From JAWLAT01 sp041395325 (lineage in GTDB: Bacteria; Pseudomonadota; Gammaproteobacteria; Xanthomonadales; SZUA-5), in the NCBI GenBank assembly GCA_041395325.1, contig JAWLAT010000006.1:62001-126000 (forward strand): 64,000 bases of DNA, given 5' to 3'. Of the stretch, positions 56,123-64,000 are shown piece by piece (the stretch's first letter is position 1; every line of letters begins with the position of its first letter). A program made the position numbers and the translations under genes. The notes under the pieces were generated by a model, which worked only from the letters and a program-made list of their open reading frames with translations, did not search any database and was not told the DNA's origin.

Positions 56123-56523
56123 GGCTGCTCACCTGGATGGGCGGCGCGTGGGCCGGCGCCACCGGTGCGAACGGCACCCCGCGGCGATGCGGTGGTGAAT
56201 CCTCCTGCAACCTCAGGTCGCCGAAGCGCCTCAATATCCGCCCTATCGCGATATACCCAGCTTTCCAATGAGGCGGAGTGACCGCACGCAGTCACGGCGA
56301 ATCTCCCTGAATCTCGCGAGTGGGCCATGCCAGTTTCCGATGTTGACGAGCGCCCGATGTTAGGTGACGGCGACGGCCAGATCGCGAACAGAGACAAGCG
56401 TGACGCCGACCCTTATGCTGCATTGTGCTCACGCCTTGGGCTGCAGGGGCTGCATCTCGCGGCCGTGATTGCGCACTTGCCAGGTGACCCGCCTTTTCGC
56501 TCAGGAAACCCGACCCCACGACG
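56123..56523. other. divergent intergenic region, no gene seen
   Basis: These 401 bases lie between the divergent hydrolase and secreted-protein genes. Short open frames cross the region on both strands but encode Arg/Ser-rich low-complexity peptides. No repeat, terminator or clear promoter was recognised. Confidence 0.5.
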
Positions 56524-57009
56524 ATGACCATTGCGACGCTGATCGTCCTGCCCGTGCTGCTTGCCGCGCCCGCGGGCCGCTGCGAGCACAGCCTGGTGGG
56601 CACCTGGATCTCCGATGCCCGTGCAACCATGTCGTTCAATCGGCAGCACGCGAAGCTTGAGGATCGCCAGCTGCAATTCCTCGACAGCCTGATGGGCAGG
56701 CTCCGAGTCGAGTTCAGCGCTACCGAGATTCACCTTCACATGCCCGATTTCGAGGTCGAGATCGAGGGCGAGCTCGAACCCTTCGCGGGTTTCGAAGAGC
56801 ACGATTCGTACAGGGTGTTGTTCTGCAACGCCCACATGGTAGTCATCGAGGCTGGAGTGCCGATGATCGATGAGCGGGAAGCTCGAACTTATTTCTTCGT
56901 CGATGAGAACAGCGTCTGGACCTACGCCGGAAACAACAACCCAAAGCTGCCGGATCTGCATATCCGCGAGTACTTCGTACGCGTTCGCCCCGACCTCCTG
57001 AATCCCTGA
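56524..57009 (+). CDS. small secreted hypothetical protein
   Basis: This 161-aa protein has a short signal peptide (MTIATLIVLPVLLAAPAGRC). The mature part begins HSLVGTWISDARATMSFNR and is rich in beta strands, like small lipocalin-type 'lvGtW' proteins. An acidic strand, FEVEIEGELEPFAGFEEHD, sits mid-chain. The family is not recognised. The cysteine at the end of the signal (GRC) is not in a good lipobox. It is followed at once by the remnant of another gene in a different frame. Confidence 0.7.
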   Translation: MTIATLIVLPVLLAAPAGRCEHSLVGTWISDARATMSFNRQHAKLEDRQLQFLDSLMGRLRVEFSATEIHLHMPDFEVEIEGELEPFAGFEEHDSYRVLFCNAHMVVIEAGVPMIDEREARTYFFVDENSVWTYAGNNNPKLPDLHIREYFVRVRPDLLNP

Positions 57010-57011
57010 AG

Positions 57012-57419
57012 GGCCCTCGGGCAACCGGCCAGCGCCCGCGCGTCTGCATTCGCGGAGCCGAAGAGCGATCGCACAGCGACCTCGGCTATGCCTGGCCGGA
57101 TGACGAGGTGTTTCCGTTCTTCGAGCTGCGCGCCGCGGCCCGAGATCTGCGCGATGGCTCCGACTTCGAGCCGCAGGACGCTCGGCGGCGAATTGCCGCA
57201 CAACTCGACACGCTGCAGGCGCACCAGCTTCGCCATGCCGTGCTCGGCGCCTTTGGCTGTGGCGCCTTTCGCAATCCAGCCGACCGCGTAGCCGCCATCT
57301 ACCGCGAAGAGATCGAGACGCGCGCGGCGCACTTTGATCTGCTGGCCTTCGCGATCTTTTCCGCGGGCAACGGGCCGGACAACTACACGCCCTTTGCCGA
57401 GACCTTGTCCGGCAACTGA
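57012..57419 (+). pseudogene. C-terminal remnant of a TIGR02452/macrodomain-like protein
   Basis: One frame reads continuously from the end of the previous gene: QRPRVCIRGAEERSHSDLGY, EVFPFFELRAAARDLRDG, then HAVLGAFGCGAFRNPADRVA and FDLLAFAIFSAGNGPDNYTP. This is the C-terminal half of TIGR02452 (DUF2263, poly-ADP-ribose glycohydrolase/macrodomain-like) proteins. The N-terminal half is absent upstream, where the other gene lies in another frame, and there is no good ATG; a GTG at 57108 would give only 103 aa. I interpret it as a decayed, 5'-truncated gene. A functional short protein cannot be excluded. Confidence 0.6.
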
Positions 57420-57451
57420 TTCGCCGACACGTCCGGGCGCCAGTCCGCCAG

Positions 57452-58315
57452 CTATTGCTCCGGCAAGGGAATGAACTCGTTCTCGCCCGGTACGGTCGCA
57501 AAGCGCCCTTCGCGCCAGTCGGCCTTGGCCTGCTCGATCCGTTCGGGGCGGGAGGAGACGAAGTTCCACCAGAGCTTGCGCGGGCCGTCCAGCGGTGCAC
57601 CACCCATCCAGGCCAGTTCGCAGTCCGTGCTTGCATGCAGTTCGCCAACGGCGTCCGGCTCGATCAGCAGCAATTCGTTGGCGCCGATGGCCTCACCGCC
57701 CAGTTCGGCCCGACCGGACAACAGATACAGGCCACGCTCGGCGTGTCCATCGGGCAGCGGCAACCGCGCACCGGCTCGCAGGCGGCCAGCCACATAGAGG
57801 GTCGGCGAATAGACCTGCACCGGTGAGCGCTCGCCAAAGGCTTCACCGGCCAGCACAGTCAGCTCCAGGCCCTCGCCACACACCCGCGGCAGCGTACTGG
57901 CCGGGTGATGGCTGAAGGAAGGAGCCACTTCCTCCTGCTCGCGAGGCAGCGCCAGCCACGTTTGCAGGCCATGCAAGCGGTGCCCCTGCCCGCGCTGCAG
58001 TGCTGGCGTGCGCTCGGAGTGGGCAATGCCGGATCCGGCCACCATCCAGTTGACGTCGCCGGGTTCGATGTCCTGGACCGAACCGACGCTGTCGCGATGG
58101 GCGATCGCGCCATCGAACAGAAAGGTCAGCGTGGCCAGATTGATGTGCGGATGCGGTCGCACGTCGATGCCCTGCCCGGGCGGCAACTCGGCCGGGCCCA
58201 TCTCGTCGATGAAGACGAACGGACCCAGGCTGCGACAGCGCAGATCCGGCAGCAGCCGTCGCACCTGGAAGCCTCCGATGTCCTTGGTGTGTCCCTGCAG
58301 GCGCATGGCAATCAT
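57452..58315 (-). CDS. pirin family protein
   Basis: This 287-aa bicupin has the pirin metal-binding signature in the first cupin: IDVRPHPHINLATLTFLFDG and AIAHRDSVGSVQDIEPGDVN, with GSGIAHSERTP completing the His/Glu ligand set. The second cupin has YLLSGRAELGGEAIGANELL and ends KLWWNFVSSRPERIEQAKAD, typical of pirins. Members include quercetinases and transcription cofactors; the role here is unassigned. It is divergent from the glycine-zipper lipoprotein gene (128 bp). Confidence 0.93.
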   Translation of the reverse strand: MIAMRLQGHTKDIGGFQVRRLLPDLRCRSLGPFVFIDEMGPAELPPGQGIDVRPHPHINLATLTFLFDGAIAHRDSVGSVQDIEPGDVNWMVAGSGIAHSERTPALQRGQGHRLHGLQTWLALPREQEEVAPSFSHHPASTLPRVCGEGLELTVLAGEAFGERSPVQVYSPTLYVAGRLRAGARLPLPDGHAERGLYLLSGRAELGGEAIGANELLLIEPDAVGELHASTDCELAWMGGAPLDGPRKLWWNFVSSRPERIEQAKADWREGRFATVPGENEFIPLPEQ

Positions 58316-58443
58316 TGGCTACTCCAGCACTGTGATGCCCATAGCCTAACCGCAGCGCCGTCACTGCCCTGTCAGCTGCCAGCAAGGCTACGGAGCCCGC
58401 GCAGGACTATGCTGGCACCAGACCCAGCAGCAGGAGTTGTGGC

Positions 58444-58890
58444 ATGAACCGTTGGCAGACTTTGGCGATTGCGCCGGCACTGGCCCTGGCCACATTGCTG
58501 GCCGGTTGCGCCAGTACTTCGCCACGCTATGTGGACGAGCGCGGCTACGAGATCTGCGAGCGCTGTGGCACCGTCGAACGGATTGTCCGCGTCTACGGTG
58601 AAGGCGGCTCCACCGGCGGTGGCGCGGTGGCCGGCGCGATCATCGGCGGCATCCTGGGCAATCAGGTCGGTAAGGGCTCCGGACGTGACGCCGCCACCGT
58701 GGTTGGTGCCATCGCCGGTGGCGTGGCCGGCAACGAGATCGAGAAGGATGTGCGCTCGGCGCCGCGCTATGAGATCACTGTGCGGATGGAGAATGGTCGC
58801 CGACTGGTCTATACCCAGAGAGACAGTTTCGGCCTGCGCGACGGCGATTATGTCCGCGCCGAGGGCAACCAGGTCGTGCCCTATCGCTGA
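58444..58890 (+). CDS. glycine-zipper 2TM outer-membrane lipoprotein (SlyB/Pcp-like)
   Basis: This 148-aa lipoprotein has the lipobox LAGC (Cys22), a Cys-xx-Cys pair in YEICERCGTVERIV, then the glycine-zipper segment GGGAVAGAIIGGILGNQVG with KGSGRDAATVVGAIAGG, and a C-terminal beta segment (YEITVRMENGRRLVYTQ) as in SlyB/PcP. It probably sits in the outer membrane and supports envelope integrity. The identity is by family pattern; the exact orthologue is uncertain. Confidence 0.88.
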   Translation: MNRWQTLAIAPALALATLLAGCASTSPRYVDERGYEICERCGTVERIVRVYGEGGSTGGGAVAGAIIGGILGNQVGKGSGRDAATVVGAIAGGVAGNEIEKDVRSAPRYEITVRMENGRRLVYTQRDSFGLRDGDYVRAEGNQVVPYR

Positions 58891-58917
58891 GCACCTGATC
58901 CGGGCAGCACTCGCCGC

Positions 58918-59325
58918 TCAGCCGTCCGGGTTGGCAGGCGGTGAGTGCTCGCGCAACGAGCGCGCCAGCAAGCCCAGCCCGCCGACCAGCAGCACCAGCA
59001 TCAATAAGGTGTTGAACAGGCTGGTCGCGCGGAAATGCAGGTTCAGATTGACGATGATGCCGGCGAAGATGATCACCAGGCCGGCGATCAGCAGCAGCCA
59101 TCCGAGCACCGAGCGGCCGTTGAAAAACAGTATTCCGGTGCCGATGATGAAGGGCAGCAGCGACAAGCCAAAGGCATTGTAGCCCCCGATTCGCCAGCCG
59201 AAGGAGCCGACCTGCACCTGGTTGGTCAGCAGCCAGAAGCCTGCCACGGCCATGACGAATCCGATCAGGAATTCGCCCAGTCCACCGCCGGTCCCGCCCG
59301 CGCCGCGCCTCGATCCTGTGGTCAT
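58918..59325 (-). CDS. four-helix membrane protein, unknown function
   Basis: This protein of about 135 aa has a Gly-rich N-terminus and four predicted membrane helices: LIGFVMAVAGFWLLTN; LSLLPFIIGTGILFFNG; VLGWLLLIAGLVIIFAGIIV; NTLLMLVLLVGGLGLLARSL. No family is recognised. The ATG at 59325 is preferred over one nine codons upstream on the basis of protein-like sequence; the ribosome-binding site is weak for both. It is convergent with the glycine-zipper lipoprotein gene. Confidence 0.7.
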   Translation of the reverse strand: MTTGSRRGAGGTGGGLGEFLIGFVMAVAGFWLLTNQVQVGSFGWRIGGYNAFGLSLLPFIIGTGILFFNGRSVLGWLLLIAGLVIIFAGIIVNLNLHFRATSLFNTLLMLVLLVGGLGLLARSLREHSPPANPDG

Positions 59326-59388
59326 CGCTCCCCGCTCATCCGCTGATCGCACACCAGCCTCGAAGTCTACTTCACGCAGGATCAGCGC

Positions 59389-61668
59389 TTGACCTTTGCC
59401 CCCGGCACTGCGCCTAATCGGGGTTGGATGCTCGGGAGCTTGCCGGTGCAGCCACTGGCCAAATCATGGCGCGCGCTGCTGTGGATCGGGCTGTATCTGT
59501 GCGCTGGCGCACTGGTCAGTCTGTTTCCGGATCAACCGGGCTCGATCGTCCTGATCTGGCCACCGGCCGGCATTGCTTTCGCCATGCTGCTGCTGGAAGG
59601 ACGCCGTTACTGGCCCCTGATCGGCATTGGCGTGCTCTTGTTGCACTGGCTGCTGGCCCCGGTGCCCCTGTTGTTCCTGCCCTTCTCGGTGACCGCCAAT
59701 ATCCTGGCCGCGGTGACCGGCGTCTCGATAGCCCGACTGCTCGGCCCACTGGATCTGAACACCCTGCGCGTCCGCACCGGCTTTCGCCTGCTGGCTGGCG
59801 GCATCGTGCTGGCTGCCACTAGCGCGCTGATCGGAGTCAGCGGGCTGGCGGTCGCGGAGATGTCGCCGTGGTCGGAGTTCGTACCGGCGCTGGCCAAATG
59901 GATGATGGGTGATGTGCTCGGCGTGGCGGCGTTGACGCCCACGCTGCTGATTGCCGCGCGGGTCTGGCGGCGCGGCTCGCTCAGCGATGTGCCGGTGATC
60001 TTCGCCCCGTTGCGCGAACGCCTGTGGTGGCTGGCGGCGCTGGTCCCCGCATTGGCGGCCATGCTGATTCTCGGCCAGGGGAGCTCCTCCTATGCGCTGG
60101 GCCTGTCCAGCCTGCCGCTGATGTTGCTGCTGTGGAGCGCCCTGCGCTTCGAGCCGTTGATCACCGGCCTGGCGACGGCCCTGCTGGTGCTCAGCGCCAC
60201 CACCATGGCGGGCCTGGGCTATGCCGGCTTCAGTCCGCCGAGTTCGCTGCTCGAGACAGCGATTCTGCTGGTCTTCATGACCTTGCTGGCGGTGATCCCG
60301 CTGATCATCGCGGCGGCCACCTACGAGAGCCGGGTGGCCGCCTACAGCCTGGTGCGCCGGGCCAGCAGCGATCGCCTGACCGGCCTGCCCAATCGCATGG
60401 CTTTCGAGGATCAGGTCGAGCGCCAGCTGGCCTTGCCGGAATCGCTGCCGCTGACGCTGCTGTACATCGATCTGGACCAGTTCAAGCTGATCAATGACAC
60501 GGTCAGTCATGCCGATGGCGATCGGCTGCTGCGCCGGCTGGCCAATCTGCTCAGCGCCAATCTGCGCAGCGATGAGTACCTGGCGCGGCTCGGCGGAGAC
60601 GAATTCGGATTGGTGCTGTGCCGGCAATCGACCGAACAGGCGCAAGTTCGCGCGGAAGCCTTCCGACGTTTGATCCGGGAGTTGCGTGAGCCGGCCGAGG
60701 CGCATGTGTTGTCGACCACCGCCAGCATCGGTCTGGTAACGGCCGAGCAGCCCGGCAGTCGCTACGCCGCGCTGCTGGCTGCAGCCGATGCGGCCTGCTT
60801 TCATGCCAAGGAGCACGGCGGCGATCGGATCCAGTGCGCGCCCTTGTCAGCTCTGGACGCACCGGTCGCGCCATCGCCGATGCACTGGGCGATGCGGCTG
60901 CAGCAGGCACTGGAAGAGTCGCGCATCGAGCTGTATGCGCAGAGCATCGTGCCAACCCGACCGGGTCGGGATGATCAGCCACTGCGTCGCATCGAAGTGC
61001 TGCTGCGATTGCGTGACGCCGATGAGGACTATCCGGCCAGCCAGGTCGTCGCCGCTGCCGAGCGCTTTCAGCTGGCGGCGCGGCTGGACCGCTACATCAT
61101 CGATCGCTGCCTGGACTGGTTCGACCGCCGGCCGCAGATCGCCGGGCAGATGCACACGGTCAGCATCAATCTGTCGGCGCAGTCGCTGGCCCACCCTGAA
61201 CTGGTCGGCTATTTGCGTGAGCGCCTGCAGCGCAGTCGTTTGCCGGCCAGTTCGCTGTGCTTCGAGATCACCGAAACCGCGGCGATCCGTGACCTGCATC
61301 TGGCGCGCAAATTCATCGGCGATCTGCGTGCGCTGGGCTGCCGCTTTGCGCTGGATGACTTCGGCAGCGGCTTCTGTTCATTCGCCTACCTGCCGCAGCT
61401 GGACGTGGACTACTTCAAGATCGACGGCAGCTTCGTTCGCGACATCGAAGACTCCGCGCTGGCACTGTCGATTGTCCGCGCCATTGCCGAGATCGCCCGC
61501 AGCCTGGGCAAGCTGACCGTAGCCGAGTGCGCCGAGAGCGATGCGATCCGGGCTCGCGTGGCTCTGCTGGGGGTGGACTTCGTCCAGGGCTACGCGATTG
61601 ATCGACCGCGTCCATTGGAGGAGATGCTGGACCCACCCGGCCGCACGCCAGTGCGGCGACAAGGTTAG
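59389..61668 (+). CDS. MASE1-GGDEF-EAL cyclic-di-GMP enzyme
   Basis: This protein of about 759 aa has a multi-pass MASE1 sensor (residues about 25-325, with SIVLIWPPAGIAFAMLLLEG), a diguanylate cyclase domain and an EAL phosphodiesterase domain. The active-site LGGDEF is intact near 401; the inhibitory-site position reads RSDE rather than RxxD. In the EAL domain the signature is E-V-L, but the metal/base set is retained: SINLSAQSL, FEITETAAI, LDDFGSGFCSF, YFKIDGSFV, VAECAES and FVQGYAID. Either or both activities could be real. The start is a TTG with AGGA 7 bases upstream; the ATG at 59428 is an alternative. The ligand would be read by PilZ proteins such as the one at 24364. Confidence 0.92.
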   Translation: MTFAPGTAPNRGWMLGSLPVQPLAKSWRALLWIGLYLCAGALVSLFPDQPGSIVLIWPPAGIAFAMLLLEGRRYWPLIGIGVLLLHWLLAPVPLLFLPFSVTANILAAVTGVSIARLLGPLDLNTLRVRTGFRLLAGGIVLAATSALIGVSGLAVAEMSPWSEFVPALAKWMMGDVLGVAALTPTLLIAARVWRRGSLSDVPVIFAPLRERLWWLAALVPALAAMLILGQGSSSYALGLSSLPLMLLLWSALRFEPLITGLATALLVLSATTMAGLGYAGFSPPSSLLETAILLVFMTLLAVIPLIIAAATYESRVAAYSLVRRASSDRLTGLPNRMAFEDQVERQLALPESLPLTLLYIDLDQFKLINDTVSHADGDRLLRRLANLLSANLRSDEYLARLGGDEFGLVLCRQSTEQAQVRAEAFRRLIRELREPAEAHVLSTTASIGLVTAEQPGSRYAALLAAADAACFHAKEHGGDRIQCAPLSALDAPVAPSPMHWAMRLQQALEESRIELYAQSIVPTRPGRDDQPLRRIEVLLRLRDADEDYPASQVVAAAERFQLAARLDRYIIDRCLDWFDRRPQIAGQMHTVSINLSAQSLAHPELVGYLRERLQRSRLPASSLCFEITETAAIRDLHLARKFIGDLRALGCRFALDDFGSGFCSFAYLPQLDVDYFKIDGSFVRDIEDSALALSIVRAIAEIARSLGKLTVAECAESDAIRARVALLGVDFVQGYAIDRPRPLEEMLDPPGRTPVRRQG

Positions 61669-61982
61669 ATCCGGACGCGGCCGCGCAGGATCTCCCACCA
61701 CATCACCCAGTCGCCGATCAGGCTGTACAGCGGATGCTTGAAGGTCGCCGGCTTGTTTTTCTCAAACCAGAAGTGGCCTACCCAGGCAAAGCCATAGCCG
61801 ACCAGCGGCATACCCAGCAGCCACCACGGATTGGCCGTCGTGATGGCCACGACCAGCACCAGCAGCACCAGCCAGCTGCCGACAAAATGCAGGCGGCGGC
61901 AGCGGATGTCGCTGTGTTCCCCCAGATAGAAGGGGTAGAACTCGCGAAAGCTGCGGAATTCGGACTGGGTGGTGGTGTCCAT
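61665..61982 (-). CDS. DUF962 / Mpo1-like membrane protein
   Basis: This 105-aa protein of the DUF962 (YGL010w/Mpo1) family has FREFYPFYLGEHSDIRCRRLHF at its start (given across residues 9-30), the GSWLVLLVLVVAITTANPWW helix, and GYGFAWVGHFWFEKNKPAT with HPLYSLIGDWVMWWEIL. The conserved His residues (GEH, LHF, GHF) match those proposed as iron ligands in yeast Mpo1, a 2-hydroxy fatty acid dioxygenase; activity in bacteria is not established. The ATG at 61982 is chosen because the upstream extension is not conserved. It lies downstream of rlmB on the same strand. Confidence 0.87.
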   Translation of the reverse strand: MDTTTQSEFRSFREFYPFYLGEHSDIRCRRLHFVGSWLVLLVLVVAITTANPWWLLGMPLVGYGFAWVGHFWFEKNKPATFKHPLYSLIGDWVMWWEILRGRVRI

Positions 61983-62053
61983 GGCGTGCTCCGGCGGGCC
62001 AGGCTGACCATGCCATCGTGCCGCAGCCACCGCCACGCTGCAATTGGCTTCGG

Positions 62054-62797
62054 TCAGCTGGCTGCACGTTGGCGCACCGCCTCGAACAGGCAGATGCCGG
62101 CGGCCACCGAGACGTTCAGGCTTTCGACGTCAGGGGCCATCGGGATGCGCACCAGATAGTCACAGCGTTCTCGGGTGAGCTTGCGCATGCCCTCGCCTTC
62201 GGCGCCCAGCACAAAGCCGAAGGGACCGCGATAGTCCTGCGCGTAGACGCTTTCACTCGCCTCGCCCGCGGTCCCGGCCAACCAGACGCCGGCCTGTTTC
62301 AGCTGGTCCAGGCAACGGGCCAGATTGGTCACCTGCAGCAGTGGCACGATCAGGCTGGTCCCCACCGCAGCGCGGTGCACCGCCGGCGTCAGCCCGGCAG
62401 CGCGGTCCTTGGGCACGATGACGGCATTGCAGCCAGCCGCCGCGGCCACCCGCAGACAGGCACCGAGATTGTGCGGATCCTGAACTTGATCGAGCACCAG
62501 CAGCAACGGCGGTGTGGCTGCGTTGAGCAACTCCTCCAGATCGTTCTCACCACGCTGTGGCAAGGCCCGAAAACGCAGCGCGATGCCCTGGTGGCGCTGC
62601 TCGCCGCTGGCGCGCGCCAGTGCGTCGGCATCGCTGCGCTGCACCGCCACACCCAGCCGGCGCGCCTGCTCGATCAGCCCGCCCAGACGGCGCTCCGGTT
62701 CGCCGCGAACCACCCGCAGTTCCAGTGCACGCTCGGCATGCCGTTGCAGCGCCAGTTCGACGGCATGCGGCCCGACCAGCCAGATTTCGCTGCTCAT
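62054..62797 (-). CDS. rlmB: 23S rRNA (guanosine-2'-O-)-methyltransferase RlmB
   Basis: RlmB makes Gm2251 in 23S rRNA. The 247-aa SPOUT enzyme has the N-terminal substrate-binding domain (WLVGPHAVELALQRHAERA). The knot domain shows LVLDQVQDPHNLGACLRVA, AVIVPKDRAAGLTPAVHRAA, FVLGAEGEGMRKLTRERCD and VESLNVSVAAGICLFEAVR, all three SPOUT motifs. The ATG overlaps the rnr stop by four bases, the conserved rnr-rlmB operon. Confidence 0.97.
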   Translation of the reverse strand: MSSEIWLVGPHAVELALQRHAERALELRVVRGEPERRLGGLIEQARRLGVAVQRSDADALARASGEQRHQGIALRFRALPQRGENDLEELLNAATPPLLLVLDQVQDPHNLGACLRVAAAAGCNAVIVPKDRAAGLTPAVHRAAVGTSLIVPLLQVTNLARCLDQLKQAGVWLAGTAGEASESVYAQDYRGPFGFVLGAEGEGMRKLTRERCDYLVRIPMAPDVESLNVSVAAGICLFEAVRQRAAS

Positions 62798-64000
62798 CGG
62801 CGCCGCCGCGACGTGCGCCGCTCACGCGAGGGTCGTTCCAGCCGCGGTCGCGTCGATGTACGCCGTCGTGGTCGGCCGATGCTGCCGCCGGCGATCAGCT
62901 TGAAGTCGATGCGCCGATCGGCCTCGTCGACCCGCAGCACCAGCACGGTGACCTGATCGGCCAGGCGCAGGCTGAGGCCTTCGCGTTCACCCGTCAGCGT
63001 GTGGCGGACCGGATCGAAGTGATAGTAGTCGTTGGGCAACTGAGTCACGTGGATCATGCCGCTGACCTTGCTGCCGTCGAGCTCAACGAAGGCACCGAAT
63101 GACGCCACGCCGGTCACGCGGCCGTCGAAGTGCTCGCCCAGATGCTGCGCAATCCACTGCATCTTGAGACGGTCGATAGCATCGCGACTGGCGTCTTCGG
63201 CGCGCCGGTCGGCCATTGAACAGTCCCGCCCCAGCGCCTCGATGCGACCCCCGCCCCACGGGGCCGCGGGTCCCTTGTGGCCGTCCAGGATCCAGCCGAT
63301 CGCCCGGTGCACGACCAGATCGGCGTAGCGGCGAATCGGCGAAGTGAAGTGCGCATAGGCGTCCAGCGCCAAACCGAAATGGCCGGCGTTGTCCGGCTGA
63401 TAGACCGCCAGCGCCTGGGCCCGCAGCACCATGGCCTCGATCAACGAAGCTTCAGATCGACGTCGGGCGCGGCGCAGCAACTCGGCCAGTTCGGCCGGGC
63501 TGATCGAATCGCTGTCCGGCAACGACAAGCCCATGTCGGCCAGGCTCTCGCCCAGTTCCTCGAGCTTGCGCGCTGGTGGCGCCGGATGTACCCGGTACAG
63601 CGCCGGTACGCGTTGGCGAGCCAGGAACTTCGCCGCGGCGACATTGGCCGCGATCATGCATTCCTCGATCAGCTTGTGCGCGTCATTGCGCTCATAGGGC
63701 TCGATCCGCTCGATCTGGCCCTCTTCGCCAAAGGCGATCTTGACCTCGTTCTCACCGAAATCCAGCGCACCGCGCTGGCGCCGCGCCTGCGCCATCACCT
63801 GATAGAGCGCGTAGAGATGCTCCACATGCGGCAGCACGGCTCCCAGTCGCTTGCGCGCGGCCGCCTTGCGCGGACCGATGGCGTCCCAGACCTGGTGATA
63901 GGTCAGGCGCGCCGCCGAGCGGATCACTGCCCGGTAGAAGCGACTGCGCGTGGTCTTGCCGCTATGATCGATGCTCAGCTCGGCCACCATGGCCAGCCGG
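62794..64000 (-). CDS. rnr: ribonuclease R, C-terminal part (runs off the window)
   Basis: RNase R is the 3'-5' exoribonuclease that degrades structured RNA. About 402 C-terminal codons are present and the frame is open to the window end (RLAMVAELSIDHSGK), so an internal ATG at 63990 is not the start. Visible are RSAARLTYHQVWDAIGP, the RNB core RNDAHKLIEECMIAANVAAA, and YAHFTSPIRRYADLVVHRA. The C-terminal S1 domain (DGRVTGVASFGAFVEL) and a short basic tail rich in Arg follow. The tail is shorter than in E. coli RNase R. The stop overlaps the rlmB start by four bases. Confidence 0.97.
   Translation of the reverse strand, partial: RLAMVAELSIDHSGKTTRSRFYRAVIRSAARLTYHQVWDAIGPRKAAARKRLGAVLPHVEHLYALYQVMAQARRQRGALDFGENEVKIAFGEEGQIERIEPYERNDAHKLIEECMIAANVAAAKFLARQRVPALYRVHPAPPARKLEELGESLADMGLSLPDSDSISPAELAELLRRARRRSEASLIEAMVLRAQALAVYQPDNAGHFGLALDAYAHFTSPIRRYADLVVHRAIGWILDGHKGPAAPWGGGRIEALGRDCSMADRRAEDASRDAIDRLKMQWIAQHLGEHFDGRVTGVASFGAFVELDGSKVSGMIHVTQLPNDYYHFDPVRHTLTGEREGLSLRLADQVTVLVLRVDEADRRIDFKLIAGGSIGRPRRRTSTRPRLERPSRERRTSRRRR

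Overview
The window is a piece of a high-GC bacterial chromosome carrying mostly housekeeping genes. The most likely source is a gammaproteobacterium of the Lysobacterales (Xanthomonadales). That placement is an inference from gene orders (pncC-recA-recX-alaS, rnr-rlmB, a complete rmlBACD set), the fused RlmKL methyltransferase, and large secreted proteins with a C-terminal W/Y-rich domain. No plasmid, phage, insertion sequence or CRISPR signature is visible. The first and last genes, alaS and rnr, run off the window edges.

Layout. 1-9364 is read leftwards: rmlB-A-C-D (dTDP-L-rhamnose, joined by 4-base overlaps), hutU, a GFA-family protein, pncC, recA, recX and alaS. 9577-18265 holds a PhzF-like isomerase, a secreted serine hydrolase, the large helicase Lhr and a secreted di-haem cytochrome c peroxidase-like protein. 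18350-24708 has a tRNA-Val with a clear terminator, a secreted Tyr/Arg/His-rich protein, rlmKL, two hydrolases/amidases, tesB and a PilZ protein. 24763-29670 is lysS, a large acetyl-CoA hydrolase/transferase homologue and prfB with its programmed +1 frameshift. 29925-38914 holds an SDR gene, then three large genes on the other strand: a MASE1 hybrid kinase, a secreted beta-propeller/cytochrome c protein and a secreted SGNH hydrolase. 39228-47266 has prmC, an RND pump with its adaptor, another SDR and three orphan membrane proteins. 47525-54440 has a fatty acid desaturase, leuS, a histone-deacetylase-family protein, a repeat protein with a TonB-like C-terminus, and the PLP-binding yggS. 54462-64000 has a class D beta-lactamase lipoprotein, a pirin, a glycine-zipper lipoprotein, a MASE1-GGDEF-EAL protein, a DUF962 protein, rlmB and rnr.

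Themes. Translation and RNA maturation are strongly represented (alaS, lysS, leuS, prfB, prmC, rlmKL, rlmB, rnr). PrmC methylates the release factor made by prfB. Cyclic-di-GMP signalling is represented by the MASE1-GGDEF-EAL enzyme and the PilZ receptor, and the hybrid kinase carries the same MASE1 sensor type. The least explained material is the secreted protein set. Two otherwise unrelated proteins share a roughly 110-residue C-terminal W/Y-rich domain, two others end in a short acidic-Phe-Glu tail, and all of them look exported. Intergenic DNA carries a 25-bp GC-rich palindromic repeat family at two loci about 23 kb apart. I see no defence system or biosynthetic cluster; the shared C-terminal domain and tail are the best candidates for something undescribed.
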